A stretch of 64,000 nucleotides of DNA from an uncultured Gammaproteobacteria bacterium (GTDB lineage Bacteria > Pseudomonadota > Gammaproteobacteria > PS1 > Pseudothioglobaceae): assembly GCA_902512305.1 (NCBI GenBank), contig CABXIU010000001.1, forward strand, positions 146,509-210,508, given 5' to 3'. Both the position numbers and the translations under genes were made by a program. Every line of letters starts with the position of its first letter. The stretch's first letter is position 1. This document shows positions 18,303 to 27,452 of this stretch, piece by piece. The notes under the pieces were generated by a model. The model saw nothing but the letters and a program-made list of their open reading frames with translations, had not been told where the DNA came from and did not search any database.

Positions 18303-18617
18303 TTATTGGTTCAGCAAATCATTCATCAATTCTAGAGAGGTTTCTATTCCTTGGTCTATTGGTCTACATAAAAGCTCTCTTAATATAGGTTCCACTAACA
18401 AACTTACCGCTTTATATGATTCACTTCCTTTGACCAAGTAACCTGCCTCCTCCATATGTCTTTCAAGCTCTTTAGTAATATCTTTGCTTTCACAATCTGC
18501 TGATTGTAGTCGCTCAACTGTAAGACTAGCAGCAGTTTCTTTGACTGGCGTATCATCAGCATGGCTTGAGCATATGAAGCTTAGTGATAGTAATAAGAAT
18601 AAGGGTAGTTTTTTCAT
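18303..18617 (-). CDS. Small exported hypothetical protein
   Basis: This 104-residue protein has a clear Sec signal peptide (MKKLPLFLLLSLSFICSSHA, cleavage before DDTP). The mature region is acidic and helical with two cysteines (ADCESKDI and ELLCRPID) that could form a disulfide. I recognise no domain. Its ATG overlaps the stop of the T5orf172 gene by four bases, so the two are coupled. Confidence 0.7.
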   Translation of the reverse strand: MKKLPLFLLLSLSFICSSHADDTPVKETAASLTVERLQSADCESKDITKELERHMEEAGYLVKGSESYKAVSLLVEPILRELLCRPIDQGIETSLELMNDLLNQ

Positions 18618-19039
18618 ACTGCTCCATCAAAGTAAACAATAAGCAAAGCCAACAAGACAATAAAGAATGTAAATCTCATAGTTATCTTGAGCGATTTTTT
18701 CTTTGAAGCTGTCTTTAATTCTTCAGAGGTTATATGAAAGACTTCTTCATATTTAATCTTATCTCCCAACTGCTCTCTAATTATATTTATTGCCTCAGGA
18801 ACAGTAACCGAGAAGAACTCTTTTTTACCTGAATGTCTTACTTTGCTTAGCTTTTGATGAATTAGTTTCTCTTGCCTTCTGTAATCTGAAGTTAATGCTT
18901 GATATTCTATAACGAATTCTTCGGGTACCCCAGTTGAACTTAAGTCTTTTCTTCTAACAAGAGGATCTTTACTGGTTTGTCCAATCTTCAATAAACCCGA
19001 ATGAGCGGGATTTGACATTATGTAGATGAAGCCTAGCAT
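18614..19039 (-). CDS. T5orf172/GIY-YIG-like protein with C-terminal membrane anchor
   Basis: The N-terminal ~95 residues match the T5orf172 (MUG113) variant of the GIY-YIG nuclease fold: GFIYIMSNPAHSGLLKIGQT, then PLVRRKDLSSTGVPEEFVIE, then EFFSVTVPEAINII. A basic stretch (KKKSLKITMR) and one transmembrane helix (FTFFIVLLALLIVYF) end the protein. A membrane-anchored member is uncommon. I prefer the ATG at 19039 (141 residues); a TTG at 19057 would add six residues. The nuclease activity of this subfamily is largely unproven. Confidence 0.75.
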   Translation of the reverse strand: MLGFIYIMSNPAHSGLLKIGQTSKDPLVRRKDLSSTGVPEEFVIEYQALTSDYRRQEKLIHQKLSKVRHSGKKEFFSVTVPEAINIIREQLGDKIKYEEVFHITSEELKTASKKKSLKITMRFTFFIVLLALLIVYFDGAV

Positions 19040-19090
19040 ATTAGAATTATAATTCAAATGGAAGAAAGCTTCTTAAAAGGTTGTTAGGGT

Positions 19091-19167
19091 TGGTGCGCTC
19101 GAGGTGATTCGAACACCCGACATTCGGCTTCGGAGGCCGACACTCTATCCAGCTGAGCTACGAGCGC
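19091..19167 (-). tRNA. tRNA-Arg (anticodon CCG)
   Basis: The reverse complement folds as a full cloverleaf. The acceptor GCGCTCG pairs with CGAGCGC, the D-loop has AGCTCAGCTGGATAGA, and the anticodon stem TCGGC/GCCGA encloses loop CTCCGAA (CCG at 34-36, reading CGG). The T-arm is GGGTGTTCGAATCACC, and a 3' CCA is encoded. The 77 bases include CCA. Confidence 0.96.
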
Positions 19168-19261
19168 AATGATTAGTTAATACGCCGCAGAGATACTGAT
19201 AGCAATGGGTTTCTTTTTATTTTAAATACTATATTCATATTAAATGCATTGCAGATTATAA

Positions 19262-20056
19262 CTAATTTACATTAAATTGGATAATCAGCTCCCTATCAAA
19301 TAATACTTTGTCTGAAGGTAGTGGAAGGGGTGATGATTTGAATACCGCCCTTCTAATTGAGTTTCCAAATGCTTGAGCTTTGCTTTTAGACATCCCTTGA
19401 TTTTCGTTATTACCAGCCCTGCATTCTAGAATTTTTACAGCCTCTACAGCGCCATTAGTAGCTTGTTTAATCAAAACATCACAATTCCAATCATCTTTTG
19501 CTTCATCATAACTCCAAAAGGTTTTAATTTTTTCCTGAACACTCTGCAAATAGGCAGATCTTATAATTTTTAGTTCTGGGGAAATTTCTTTTTCTTCAAG
19601 TTTTTTTACGTATTCCTTTTTCTTTTTATCTAGAGCTTGATTGTTTTTTGTTAGCTTTTGAATGCGCACACTTTGTTCTTCAGAACTAAGTTTAGACATT
19701 TGGCAGATAAAACTTAATAAAATTTCAAAACCAGTATTTGGCTCATAGTATTCCCATGCGCCATTGATATCTCTTTCGACACCCTCTCCCTCGCCCATAG
19801 GCAGGGAAAATCTAACTCTTTTTGTGACTCTAAATCCTTTTAAGTTGCAATCACCTTGAGCATATGTTGTTTCACTCCCCTTATCCCAAGTATCTAAATA
19901 CCACCAATTGATATATCCGTCTTTCTCTATTAGAGTTGTAAAGTCGATGTATAGGGAAGCATTATCGCCAGGGAGTATCTTTGTCCACTCACCGTATGAA
20001 TTAATAGAAAACATCAAAGAAAATATTATTATTGTTAGTTTTTTCATAGTCTTCAT
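19262..20056 (-). CDS. Exported hypothetical protein, surface-adhesin-E-like N-terminal region
   Basis: This 264-residue protein has a signal peptide (MKTMKKLTIIIFSLMFSINS, cleavage near YG-E). The next ~100 residues (WTKILPGDNASLYIDFTTL, INWWYLDTWDKG, CNLKGFRVTKRV) resemble the short beta-rich repeat of adhesin protein E-like exported proteins. Residues about 125-165 are a charged coiled coil. The C-terminal part (WNCDVLIKQATNGAVEAVKI, then SSPLPLPSDKVLFDRELIIQ) resembles a TonB-like/TolA C-terminal domain, where PLP..P..LF...L...F is typical. Function is unknown. The ATG overlaps the nuclease stop by four bases. Confidence 0.7.
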   Translation of the reverse strand: MKTMKKLTIIIFSLMFSINSYGEWTKILPGDNASLYIDFTTLIEKDGYINWWYLDTWDKGSETTYAQGDCNLKGFRVTKRVRFSLPMGEGEGVERDINGAWEYYEPNTGFEILLSFICQMSKLSSEEQSVRIQKLTKNNQALDKKKKEYVKKLEEKEISPELKIIRSAYLQSVQEKIKTFWSYDEAKDDWNCDVLIKQATNGAVEAVKILECRAGNNENQGMSKSKAQAFGNSIRRAVFKSSPLPLPSDKVLFDRELIIQFNVN

Positions 20057-20481
20057 TTACACCAACTCGACTTTTTCCCGCCGTTATATTTGTAGGCTAA
20101 ACCATGATCAAGGAGCTCCTGTTCCAAGCTCACACCATCAATTAGGACTCTCGCAACCACTCTAAAGTATTTACCTCTCTCTATCTTAGTTAGTTTAATT
20201 TCTTTAGCGTTAGCCAATTTATTCCTTACAAAATCTCTAGCTTTAAGGGCTAAATCTTTCTCATATTGGCATTTTCCTTGTATCTCTGGGGTATCTACTC
20301 CATTGAGCCTAATGGCAATGTTTTTACCCACAATAGGAGGCAAAGAGTCTATATTTACTCTAAAAGTATCTCCATCGTAGACGCTGATTACATTTGATAC
20401 CACTACAGTGCCATATTGAGTACCAGCTTGAATCGGAAAAATTCCAAAAAAAAGTAAAAGTATTAAGAAAAAAAATTTCAT
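20053..20481 (-). CDS. Exported thermonuclease (SNase-like)
   Basis: This 142-residue protein has a signal peptide (MKFFFLILLLFFGIFPIQAG) and a staphylococcal-nuclease-like domain: VISVYDGDTFRVN (metal-binding Asp), IRLNGVDTPEIQGKC (catalytic Arg), and LIDGVSLEQELLDHGLAY. It should cleave DNA or RNA in the periplasm or outside the cell, for example for nucleic acid scavenging. It is translationally coupled to the exported protein at 19262. Confidence 0.88.
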   Translation of the reverse strand: MKFFFLILLLFFGIFPIQAGTQYGTVVVSNVISVYDGDTFRVNIDSLPPIVGKNIAIRLNGVDTPEIQGKCQYEKDLALKARDFVRNKLANAKEIKLTKIERGKYFRVVARVLIDGVSLEQELLDHGLAYKYNGGKKSSWCK

Positions 20482-20626
20482 AATTAAATGCCAATATTTG
20501 CTATCATTTTAGCTGTGTGTTGAAAAGTTACAATGCTCTTCATAAAAACTATATTATTTCTTCATAAATAATAAATAATATACTTAGTACAATGCCATTT
20601 TTTTTAAAGAACTTATCTGTATTCAA

Positions 20627-22000
20627 ATGATTAATTTAAAGCCTTCTCTTAAAACCTTTTTTCTAGTCTTAAGTACCCTATTGTTCTTATCTAATCCATC
20701 CTTGGCAGATGATGAGAATTACTCCCCTCTTGACTCACCCTCTTTTTTCGAAGGCTTAAATACTTTTACTGCTGTTTTCTCACAGATCAAACAGCAATAT
20801 GTTGATGAAGTTGATGATGAGACTTTATTTAATAACGCCATAAGGGGTTTAATTGAAGGACTAGATCCGCATTCTAGCTTGCTTGAGCCGGTTGATCAAT
20901 CCAAGGTTAGCGAAAGCACATCGGGCCAATTTGGTGGCCTTGGCATTGTTATTGGAACTAAAGGTGATTTTATCGAAGTTGTTTCTCCAATTGACGATAC
21001 TCCGGCCTATCGAGCTGGCCTTAAGGCGGGTGATATTATTTTGCAAATTGGTGACCAAAATGTCAATCAGATCAACCTTGAAGAGGGAGTCAAACTTATG
21101 AGAGGCGCCCCAGGTACTAGCATAAAGCTAACTATTGGTCGTCCAGATGTCGCCCCATTCGTTGTCGAAATAACTCGTGAAATTATAACTATTACATCCG
21201 CCAAGGGTTTGCTGATAGATGATGGTATTGGTTATTTGAGAATCGCTCAATTCCAAAGACCGACTGCCGAAGTGGTTGAAGATATTATTGCTGACCTCGT
21301 AGAGAAAAATGAGGGAAATCTTGATTCCTTGATTATTGATTTAAGAAATAATCCTGGGGGGCTTTTAGACTCCTCTATAGATATCGCAAACTTATTCATC
21401 GATGAGCCTGGAATAGTCGTTTATACAGAAGGAAGAACACCGAGTGCAAACATATCCTTCCCAACAAAACGTGGTGATATTTTGAATGGTGCGCCGATTG
21501 TAGTACTTATGAATGTAGGTTCTGCATCTGCCTCTGAGATTGTAGCTGGCGCTCTTCAAGACCACAAACGAGCAATTATCATGGGAGAAGAGTCATTTGG
21601 TAAAGGCTCTGTCCAGTCCATGATGGCACTGGAGGATGGCTATGGCCTTAAACTCACCACAGCGCGATACTTTACGCCATCTGGGAGATCTATTCAGGCT
21701 AAGGGAATATCCCCAGATATCGAACTAGATAATACTTCTTGGAAAAATGATGAAGAGGAAGAAGACTCAATAGACTTTAGTTCTCAAGAAAAAGACCTTA
21801 AAAACTCATTAATAGCTCAAGATGAAGACGAGGTAGCTCCAGAAGATCCAACAGAAATGAGTCCTGAAGAGATTCTAAAGTCACAAGATGAAATTACTGA
21901 TGCTCGAGATCAAGAATTCATAGACCTCCTTCTGGGAGATTACTATGTGCATGAAGCGGTAAATGTATTGAAAGCTTTAAAAATCTATCAAAAAGAATAA
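20627..22000 (+). CDS. ctpA: Carboxy-terminal processing protease, S41 family
   Basis: A periplasmic Ser-Lys protease of 457 residues with a signal peptide (about 1-27). A PDZ domain (about 95-185, FGGLGIVIGTKGDFIEVVSP) is followed by the S41 core. The likely catalytic pair is S301 (NVGSASASEIVAGAL) and K326 (ESFGKGSVQS), 25 residues apart as in the D1 protease. After the core comes an acidic Glu/Asp-rich stretch (about 380-425). Such proteases trim cell-wall hydrolases and other periplasmic proteins. It is monocistronic and faces lepB convergently. Confidence 0.93.
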   Translation: MINLKPSLKTFFLVLSTLLFLSNPSLADDENYSPLDSPSFFEGLNTFTAVFSQIKQQYVDEVDDETLFNNAIRGLIEGLDPHSSLLEPVDQSKVSESTSGQFGGLGIVIGTKGDFIEVVSPIDDTPAYRAGLKAGDIILQIGDQNVNQINLEEGVKLMRGAPGTSIKLTIGRPDVAPFVVEITREIITITSAKGLLIDDGIGYLRIAQFQRPTAEVVEDIIADLVEKNEGNLDSLIIDLRNNPGGLLDSSIDIANLFIDEPGIVVYTEGRTPSANISFPTKRGDILNGAPIVVLMNVGSASASEIVAGALQDHKRAIIMGEESFGKGSVQSMMALEDGYGLKLTTARYFTPSGRSIQAKGISPDIELDNTSWKNDEEEEDSIDFSSQEKDLKNSLIAQDEDEVAPEDPTEMSPEEILKSQDEITDARDQEFIDLLLGDYYVHEAVNVLKALKIYQKE

Positions 22001-22007
22001 TTGATAG

Positions 22008-22032
22008 GCTTACTAATTATTAATTAGTAAGC
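22008..22032. terminator. Bidirectional hairpin between ctpA and lepB
   Basis: GCTTACTAATTA and its exact complement TAATTAGTAAGC form a 12-bp perfect inverted repeat around a single central base. It sits in the 41-base gap between the convergent ctpA and lepB stops. It is A+T-rich with no long T-run, so terminator strength is uncertain, but position and symmetry fit a shared terminator. Confidence 0.5.
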
Positions 22033-22041
22033 GTTAAGGAT

Positions 22042-22956
22042 CTAGTTGAATCCACCAATTCTGCTGAATTGCATTGTGTTGTAATTCCAGTCCCAGTGCA
22101 TCCAGATGCCTATCGCCCTTCCAATAATATATTCCTCAGGAACAAAACCCCAAAATCTTGAGTCACTACTATGAGATCGATTATCCCCCATAACAAAATA
22201 ATGGCCATCTGGAATCGTAATCTCAGGGATTTTTTTAGATTGAGTGTTCGGGTTAAGAAGTATTTCATGTGGCAATGAATTAATGAATTCTTGGACTAAC
22301 TTATAGTTATTCATCAATTGACCAGAATCAACCCCTTTATAGGGTCCAATATTCTTTATATCTGATACTTTTCCATTAATGATCAGTTGATCTTCACTAT
22401 AAGAAATAACGTCTCCTGGGGTCGCTACAACGCGTTTAATAAAATCCACCCCTGAGTAACCTGGATTCTTTTCATAGTTAGGATATCTGAAGACTATAAC
22501 GTCACCTCTATTTGGTTTAGAAAATTCAACTAACTTAGTGTTCGTAATGGGCAGTCTGAAGCCATAATCAAACTTATTAACCACGATAAAGTCACCCGTC
22601 AAAAGTGTTGGCATCATGGAGTTAGATGGGACACGAAAAGGTTCAAATATAAACCCCCTAAAAACAAAAACCAAAAGTAAAACAGGAAAAAGTTCAATTG
22701 ACCATTGAACAATTTTGGGCCTATGACTATATTTTTCAGACTTGGAAAACTTTAAAAATATTAAAAAATAAGCAATTTTCCCAATTTTTGATTTTTCTTG
22801 AGTAGCTTCAGTGGTTGATTTTTCAGTTTCTTTTGATAGAAACAGGTCAACTAAAACAACCACAATAGCGAGGATCATAGCGATAAAGAGCCAAGAGAGG
22901 ACGTCCCAAGCAAAGAATGGCTCTGCATTTTTTAATACTGCTTCGTATATAGACAT
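22042..22956 (-). CDS. lepB: Signal peptidase I
   Basis: LepB cleaves Sec signal peptides at the outer face of the inner membrane. The 304-residue protein has transmembrane helices near 15-40 and 84-102. Catalytic S113 lies in FRVPSNSMMPTLLTGDF and K174 in DFIKRVVATPGDVI, with VMGDNRSHSSDSRFWGFVP as the box E signature. It is separated from the lepA/rnc cluster where it is often found. Confidence 0.97.
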   Translation of the reverse strand: MSIYEAVLKNAEPFFAWDVLSWLFIAMILAIVVVLVDLFLSKETEKSTTEATQEKSKIGKIAYFLIFLKFSKSEKYSHRPKIVQWSIELFPVLLLVFVFRGFIFEPFRVPSNSMMPTLLTGDFIVVNKFDYGFRLPITNTKLVEFSKPNRGDVIVFRYPNYEKNPGYSGVDFIKRVVATPGDVISYSEDQLIINGKVSDIKNIGPYKGVDSGQLMNNYKLVQEFINSLPHEILLNPNTQSKKIPEITIPDGHYFVMGDNRSHSSDSRFWGFVPEEYIIGRAIGIWMHWDWNYNTMQFSRIGGFN

Positions 22957-23005
22957 AGAATAGAGTTTTTTATAAAGGGCGTATTATAACAATCTGGTGC
23001 TTGCG

Positions 23006-24310
23006 CTATGCAACTTCCTTAATGCTCATTCCTATCGAATTAGCTAACTCAACAAAATTTGGGAACGACGTTTTAACATTATCGACGCCTTCGATTTCAA
23101 TGTTAAATTTTGACCTTACAGAAGCAATTGCAAAGGCCATTGAGATTCGATGATCATGATGTGATTTGATTAAAGAGGTTTGTTCTTTGAATTGTCCACC
23201 TTTGATTTTAATACCATCTTCTAAAACTTCATTCTCAATCCCTAAAGACGTTAAACCATCAGCCATCACTTGTATTCTGTCTGACTCTTTAACTCTTAGC
23301 TCTTTTGCACCTGTAAGAACAGTTTCTCCCTGGGCGCAACTTGCAGCAATAAACAAGACAGGAAACTCGTCAATTGCAATTGGAACTAGATTTTTTGGAA
23401 TTTGAATTCCTTTAAGTCTAGAGGAATAGACTTTGATATCGGCAATCAATTCTCCAGCCTGAAGCCTTTCATTAGTTAATTCAATCTTACCGCCCATCAA
23501 TTTGAGAATATCAATGACACCAGTCCTAGTTGAATTAATATTTACTGCTTTTAGGACGATATTTGAGTTTTCTGAGATACACGCTGCAACCATAAAAAAT
23601 GCTGCAGATGAAATATCACTCGGAACTTCGATTTCGCAAGCTTGTAGGGAACCACCACCTTGAATTGATATCGTATTGTGTGATGAATCAACATCATAAC
23701 CAAAGCCTCTCAGCATTCTCTCAGTATGGTCTCGAGACACACCATTTTCAATAACAGTGGTTTTGCCCTCACTGTATAAGCCAGCCAACAACACACAAGA
23801 CTTAATTTGAGCCGATGCAACAGGTAAAGTATATTCTATGGCCGACAATTGATTTCCACCTTTAATTGAAAGAGGAGGTTTTGAGTCAACGCCAGATATA
23901 TCTGCACCCATTTGACGAAGTGGCTCAATTACCCTGCCCATAGGCCTTTTTGAAAGTGATTCATCGCCACACAGCTCTGAGTCAAAGCTTTGAGCACTAA
24001 GAAGGCCAGACATCAGGCGCATTGAAGTTCCTGAATTTCCAAGGTTTAGAGGGCTAGTAGCTGCCTTTAGTCCATGCATACCGACACCGTTAATAACAAC
24101 ATTAGAGCCATTTCTCTCAATTTTGACGCCCATACTCTTAAAAGCATTCAATGTAGCTAAACTATCTTCTCCCTCTAAAAAGCCTGAAACCTTTGTAATT
24201 CCATGACTAATTGAGCCAAGAATGATTGATCGGTGTGAGATTGATTTATCTCCAGGAACTTTAATAGAGCCACTTAAAGTCGCACAATTCGAAGTGATGA
24301 AGTTTGACAT
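23006..24310 (-). CDS. aroA: 3-phosphoshikimate 1-carboxyvinyltransferase (EPSP synthase)
   Basis: AroA joins shikimate 3-phosphate and PEP on the route to chorismate. The 434-residue enzyme contains IKVPGDKSISHRSIILGSIS, LNLGNSGTSMRLMSGLLSAQ (substrate loop), and the C-terminal KESDRIQVMADGL and DHRISMAFAIA. The LGNSGT and RP motifs resemble class II-type enzymes. It is last in the pheA-hisC-tyrA-aroA operon. Confidence 0.96.
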   Translation of the reverse strand: MSNFITSNCATLSGSIKVPGDKSISHRSIILGSISHGITKVSGFLEGEDSLATLNAFKSMGVKIERNGSNVVINGVGMHGLKAATSPLNLGNSGTSMRLMSGLLSAQSFDSELCGDESLSKRPMGRVIEPLRQMGADISGVDSKPPLSIKGGNQLSAIEYTLPVASAQIKSCVLLAGLYSEGKTTVIENGVSRDHTERMLRGFGYDVDSSHNTISIQGGGSLQACEIEVPSDISSAAFFMVAACISENSNIVLKAVNINSTRTGVIDILKLMGGKIELTNERLQAGELIADIKVYSSRLKGIQIPKNLVPIAIDEFPVLFIAASCAQGETVLTGAKELRVKESDRIQVMADGLTSLGIENEVLEDGIKIKGGQFKEQTSLIKSHHDHRISMAFAIASVRSKFNIEIEGVDNVKTSFPNFVELANSIGMSIKEVA

Positions 24311-24318
24311 CGGTTAAT

Positions 24319-25170
24319 TTACCCCACCCATGAATCCCTAGTTTTTTTTGCAGTGGCAAACAAGGCTTCTAACTTTTCACTATTTTCATCATCTAAAGCA
24401 TTTACAAGGTCATCAAGGGTCGCTTGATAGCCCTTTAAATGCCTAATAATTTGATCTTGATTTTGAAGACAAATATCTCTCCACATGATTGGATCACCTG
24501 ATGCTATCCTAGAAAAATCTTTAAAGCCACCGGCAGCGTATATTGAAGCCGTCGGGTTTTGATCGACAAGATAATTAACTAATGAAAATGCCAACATATG
24601 CGGTAGATGAGAGGTCATTCCAAGAAGTTCGTCATGCGATGCAGGATTCATAAAATCAACCTCTGCACCTACACTTCTCCAAATGTCTTCAATTAATTTT
24701 ATTTTTTCAGGCTCACTATTCTCTATCGGGGTAATAATGACCTTTTTTCCATTAAAAAGGTTTGCATCGCTAGCTTCAAAGCCACTTCTCTCCTTACCAG
24801 CAATTGGATGAGCAGGTACGAAGCAACTAGATTTTTCACCTAAAGCATTTTGCGCTATATTAACTATATTGGTTTTAGTACTGCCAACATCAGTAATAAT
24901 GACATCATCAGAAATCAAAGGATTAATTTCATTAAAAATGTTTTGAAATATGCCAACAGGAGTAGCAATAACGATAATATTTGCATTATCTACCGCTTCT
25001 TGAATATTAGTTGATAACTGATCAATGATGTTACTCTTTTTAGCCTCTTCAAGCCTTGCTTGATCTCTTCCGTACCCAAAGACGACTTTAGCCAGATTAT
25101 TTTCTTTTATGGCTTTAGCGAGTGAGCCACCAATAAGTCCAACACCAATAATTGTAATTTTATTTATCAT
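24319..25170 (-). CDS. tyrA: Prephenate/arogenate dehydrogenase
   Basis: TyrA oxidatively decarboxylates prephenate (or arogenate) on the tyrosine branch. The 283-residue protein starts with a Rossmann motif (IIGVGLIGGSLAKAIKE). It also has PAHPIAGKERSGFEASDANL, the typical substrate-binding segment, and MTSHLPHMLAFSLVNYL. There is no fused mutase or ACT domain. The ATG overlaps the hisC stop by four bases. Confidence 0.95.
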   Translation of the reverse strand: MINKITIIGVGLIGGSLAKAIKENNLAKVVFGYGRDQARLEEAKKSNIIDQLSTNIQEAVDNANIIVIATPVGIFQNIFNEINPLISDDVIITDVGSTKTNIVNIAQNALGEKSSCFVPAHPIAGKERSGFEASDANLFNGKKVIITPIENSEPEKIKLIEDIWRSVGAEVDFMNPASHDELLGMTSHLPHMLAFSLVNYLVDQNPTASIYAAGGFKDFSRIASGDPIMWRDICLQNQDQIIRHLKGYQATLDDLVNALDDENSEKLEALFATAKKTRDSWVG

Positions 25171-26231
25171 AAGAGAGTTTTCAGTGCTTCAAGTAAATGC
25201 TCATTTTCAGAAGAAGTACCAATTGAAATTCTTAGGTATCCATTCATTTCAACCGGACGAACAATAACTCCTTCTTTGAGAAGGTCATTATATATTTTCA
25301 TTGCATCCTTAAACTCAACAGCAATAAAATTTGCATATGAAGGAATAAACTTTAAATTTAGGTCTTTAAAGCCCTTTATTAGCTGATTATAGCCATTAGA
25401 ATTCATTGTTACTGAATCAGAGAGATACTTATCATCCTTTAGTGCAGCGATGGCAGCAACTTGTGCAGTATGATTCACATTGAATGGTTCTCTAACTCGA
25501 TTGATGTAATCAACAATTAATGGACTAGATATTGAGTATCCAACACGTAAACCTGCCAAGCCATATGCTTTTGAAAAGGTACGCGTAATGATTAGATTTT
25601 CAAATTCATTAAGCCACTTTATAGCGCTATCATCAATCTTTAAGTATTCAAAATAGGCCTGATCAAGTACAACTGGTATATTTGTTGGAGTTTGCTTTAG
25701 AAAGCTATAAACCTCATCATCACTAAGAAGTGTCCCGGTTGGATTGTTTGGGTTTGCAATATAAATCAGCTTTGTTTGCTTAGATATGAGGCTTTGCATT
25801 GAGCCCAAATCATGCTCAAAATTATTCGCTGGCGAAACAACAGCAGTAGCCCCTAAGGCCTGAGTTACCAGTGGATAGACTACAAAGGCGTATTGAGAAA
25901 AAATAACCTCATCAGTTTTTTTTGATACAAACACTCTTGCGATTAACTCTAATAGCTCATTTGAGCCATTGCCCAATGAAATCATGCCTGAGGACACGTT
26001 ATGTTTTTCAGAAATTGCTTTTTTAAGTTCAAAGCAATTGCCATCAGGATAACGATTTATATTTACAAGAGAGTCATTAATTGCTTTCTTGACACTTTTA
26101 CTTATCCCTAACGGGTTTTCATTTGAGGCAAGTTTAGAAATTTTAGTAAGGCCAAGTTCTCTCGCAAGCTCTTCAATTGGCTTTCCTCCTTGATATGGAC
26201 TCAAGCCAAGGATTGATTCACAGGCATTCAT
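25167..26231 (-). CDS. hisC: Histidinol-phosphate / aromatic aminotransferase
   Basis: A class I/II PLP aminotransferase of 354 residues with the Schiff-base lysine in TRTFSKAYGLAGLRVGYSIS. Other motifs are SNENPLG near the start and IYIANPNNPTGTLLSD. Its place between pheA and tyrA suggests it mainly transaminates phenylpyruvate, hydroxyphenylpyruvate or prephenate, although it belongs to the HisC family. It overlaps both neighbours by four bases. Confidence 0.92.
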   Translation of the reverse strand: MNACESILGLSPYQGGKPIEELARELGLTKISKLASNENPLGISKSVKKAINDSLVNINRYPDGNCFELKKAISEKHNVSSGMISLGNGSNELLELIARVFVSKKTDEVIFSQYAFVVYPLVTQALGATAVVSPANNFEHDLGSMQSLISKQTKLIYIANPNNPTGTLLSDDEVYSFLKQTPTNIPVVLDQAYFEYLKIDDSAIKWLNEFENLIITRTFSKAYGLAGLRVGYSISSPLIVDYINRVREPFNVNHTAQVAAIAALKDDKYLSDSVTMNSNGYNQLIKGFKDLNLKFIPSYANFIAVEFKDAMKIYNDLLKEGVIVRPVEMNGYLRISIGTSSENEHLLEALKTLL

Positions 26232-27307
26232 AAAACTGCAACTGGGTAGGACCCTAGTATCTCCAATTTAGAAACTTTAGATTCAATTTTTGAAATAGCA
26301 TCTTTGACATTTTTTTCATCCTTGTGCCCTTCTATATCAATGAAAAAGAGATATTCCCATTTAACTCCTGGAATAGGATGTCTTGCCAATTGAAGCATAT
26401 TTATTTTATTGTCTTTAAAGGGCTCTAATAAATCAAAAAGTGCACCAGATTCATGTTTAGTAACAACCAGTAAAGAGGTTTTATCGTTGATGCCCTGAGG
26501 GACTTCATCTTTGCCTATCACTATGAAGCGGGTGACATTGCCTGCATTATCCTCAATATTTTTAGCAACCCTTTGAAGCCCGTAAATGTTTAAAGCAACC
26601 TTCGATGCAATAGCGGCAGCATTGGGTTCGTCCTTGACCATTCTAGCGCCTAGTGCATTTGAAGCTACAGGTCTAAGCTCAGTATTAGGGTAATGATTTG
26701 CAAGCCATCTATGGCATTGGTCTAGAGCCTGTTGGTGAGCGTATATTACTTTAATCTCTTTAGATTGATCCTGCATCATTAGGTGATGTGCAACAGCAAT
26801 CTCTACCTCACCACAAACGTTTAAGTCATGGCTATAGAGCATATCAAGAGAAGTGCCAATTACGCCATTTGATGAATTTTCAATTGGAACCACTCCGTAT
26901 TGCGCATTATCCGTCTCAACTTGATGAAAAATTTCATCAACTGTTCCACAGTCAAGTGGCGATACACCATGACCAAAGTGCTTAAGTGCTGCTTCCTGAG
27001 TAAATGTCCCTTCAGGACCTAAAAAAGCAATTTTTAGGGGTTGCTCAAGAGCAAGGCAAGCTGACATGATTTCTCTAAAAATGAGTGCAATATCTTTGTC
27101 CTTAAGAAGACTTTTATTTCTTTGAATGACTCGACTTAAAACTTCAGCCTCTCTCTCTGGACGATAGAAAGCAGTTTGAGTGTTTGATTCCTGCTTAGCA
27201 AGTGCTACTTTAGCAGCAAGATCCGCACGCTCAGAAATTAGAAGCTGAATCTTTTGATCCAGTTCATCAATCTCTGATCTTAAATTTTCAAGTGAATTGC
27301 TTTTCAT
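26228..27307 (-). CDS. pheA: Bifunctional chorismate mutase / prephenate dehydratase (P-protein)
   Basis: PheA converts chorismate to prephenate and then phenylpyruvate. The 359-residue protein has an AroQ-type chorismate mutase (about 5-90, LRSEIDELDQKIQLLISERA). The prephenate dehydratase domain follows (AFLGPEGTFTQEAALKHFG, then VPIENSSNGVIGTSLDML, then NVTRFIVIG). A C-terminal ACT domain (SLLVVTKHESGALFDLLEPF) gives phenylalanine feedback inhibition. It is the first gene of the aromatic operon. Confidence 0.96.
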   Translation of the reverse strand: MKSNSLENLRSEIDELDQKIQLLISERADLAAKVALAKQESNTQTAFYRPEREAEVLSRVIQRNKSLLKDKDIALIFREIMSACLALEQPLKIAFLGPEGTFTQEAALKHFGHGVSPLDCGTVDEIFHQVETDNAQYGVVPIENSSNGVIGTSLDMLYSHDLNVCGEVEIAVAHHLMMQDQSKEIKVIYAHQQALDQCHRWLANHYPNTELRPVASNALGARMVKDEPNAAAIASKVALNIYGLQRVAKNIEDNAGNVTRFIVIGKDEVPQGINDKTSLLVVTKHESGALFDLLEPFKDNKINMLQLARHPIPGVKWEYLFFIDIEGHKDEKNVKDAISKIESKVSKLEILGSYPVAVL

Positions 27308-27439
27308 TGCATGCAGTTTAAATTAAATCTTTTCGGGGTATTTTACCTAAGACTGATAGTACTTCAAAGTATTGTTATTATTAAGTTTATGAAACAATAA
27401 TCGAATGAATTAATTATTACACATCAAATAAAAAAAAGA

Positions 27440-27445
27440 TATAAT
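27440..27445 (+). promoter_or_regulatory. Candidate -10 element for riboswitch-cobO transcript
   Basis: A perfect TATAAT lies 8 bases before the riboswitch closing stem, as expected for a transcript starting just before the aptamer. No good -35 hexamer is visible 16-18 bases upstream. Confidence 0.45.
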
Positions 27446-27452
27446 TTCCTAA

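Noticed and set aside
19091..19167. tRNA-Arg as an integration site of a genomic island
   Set aside because: No integrase and no repeated tRNA 3' end was seen nearby, so it is kept only as a weak observation.
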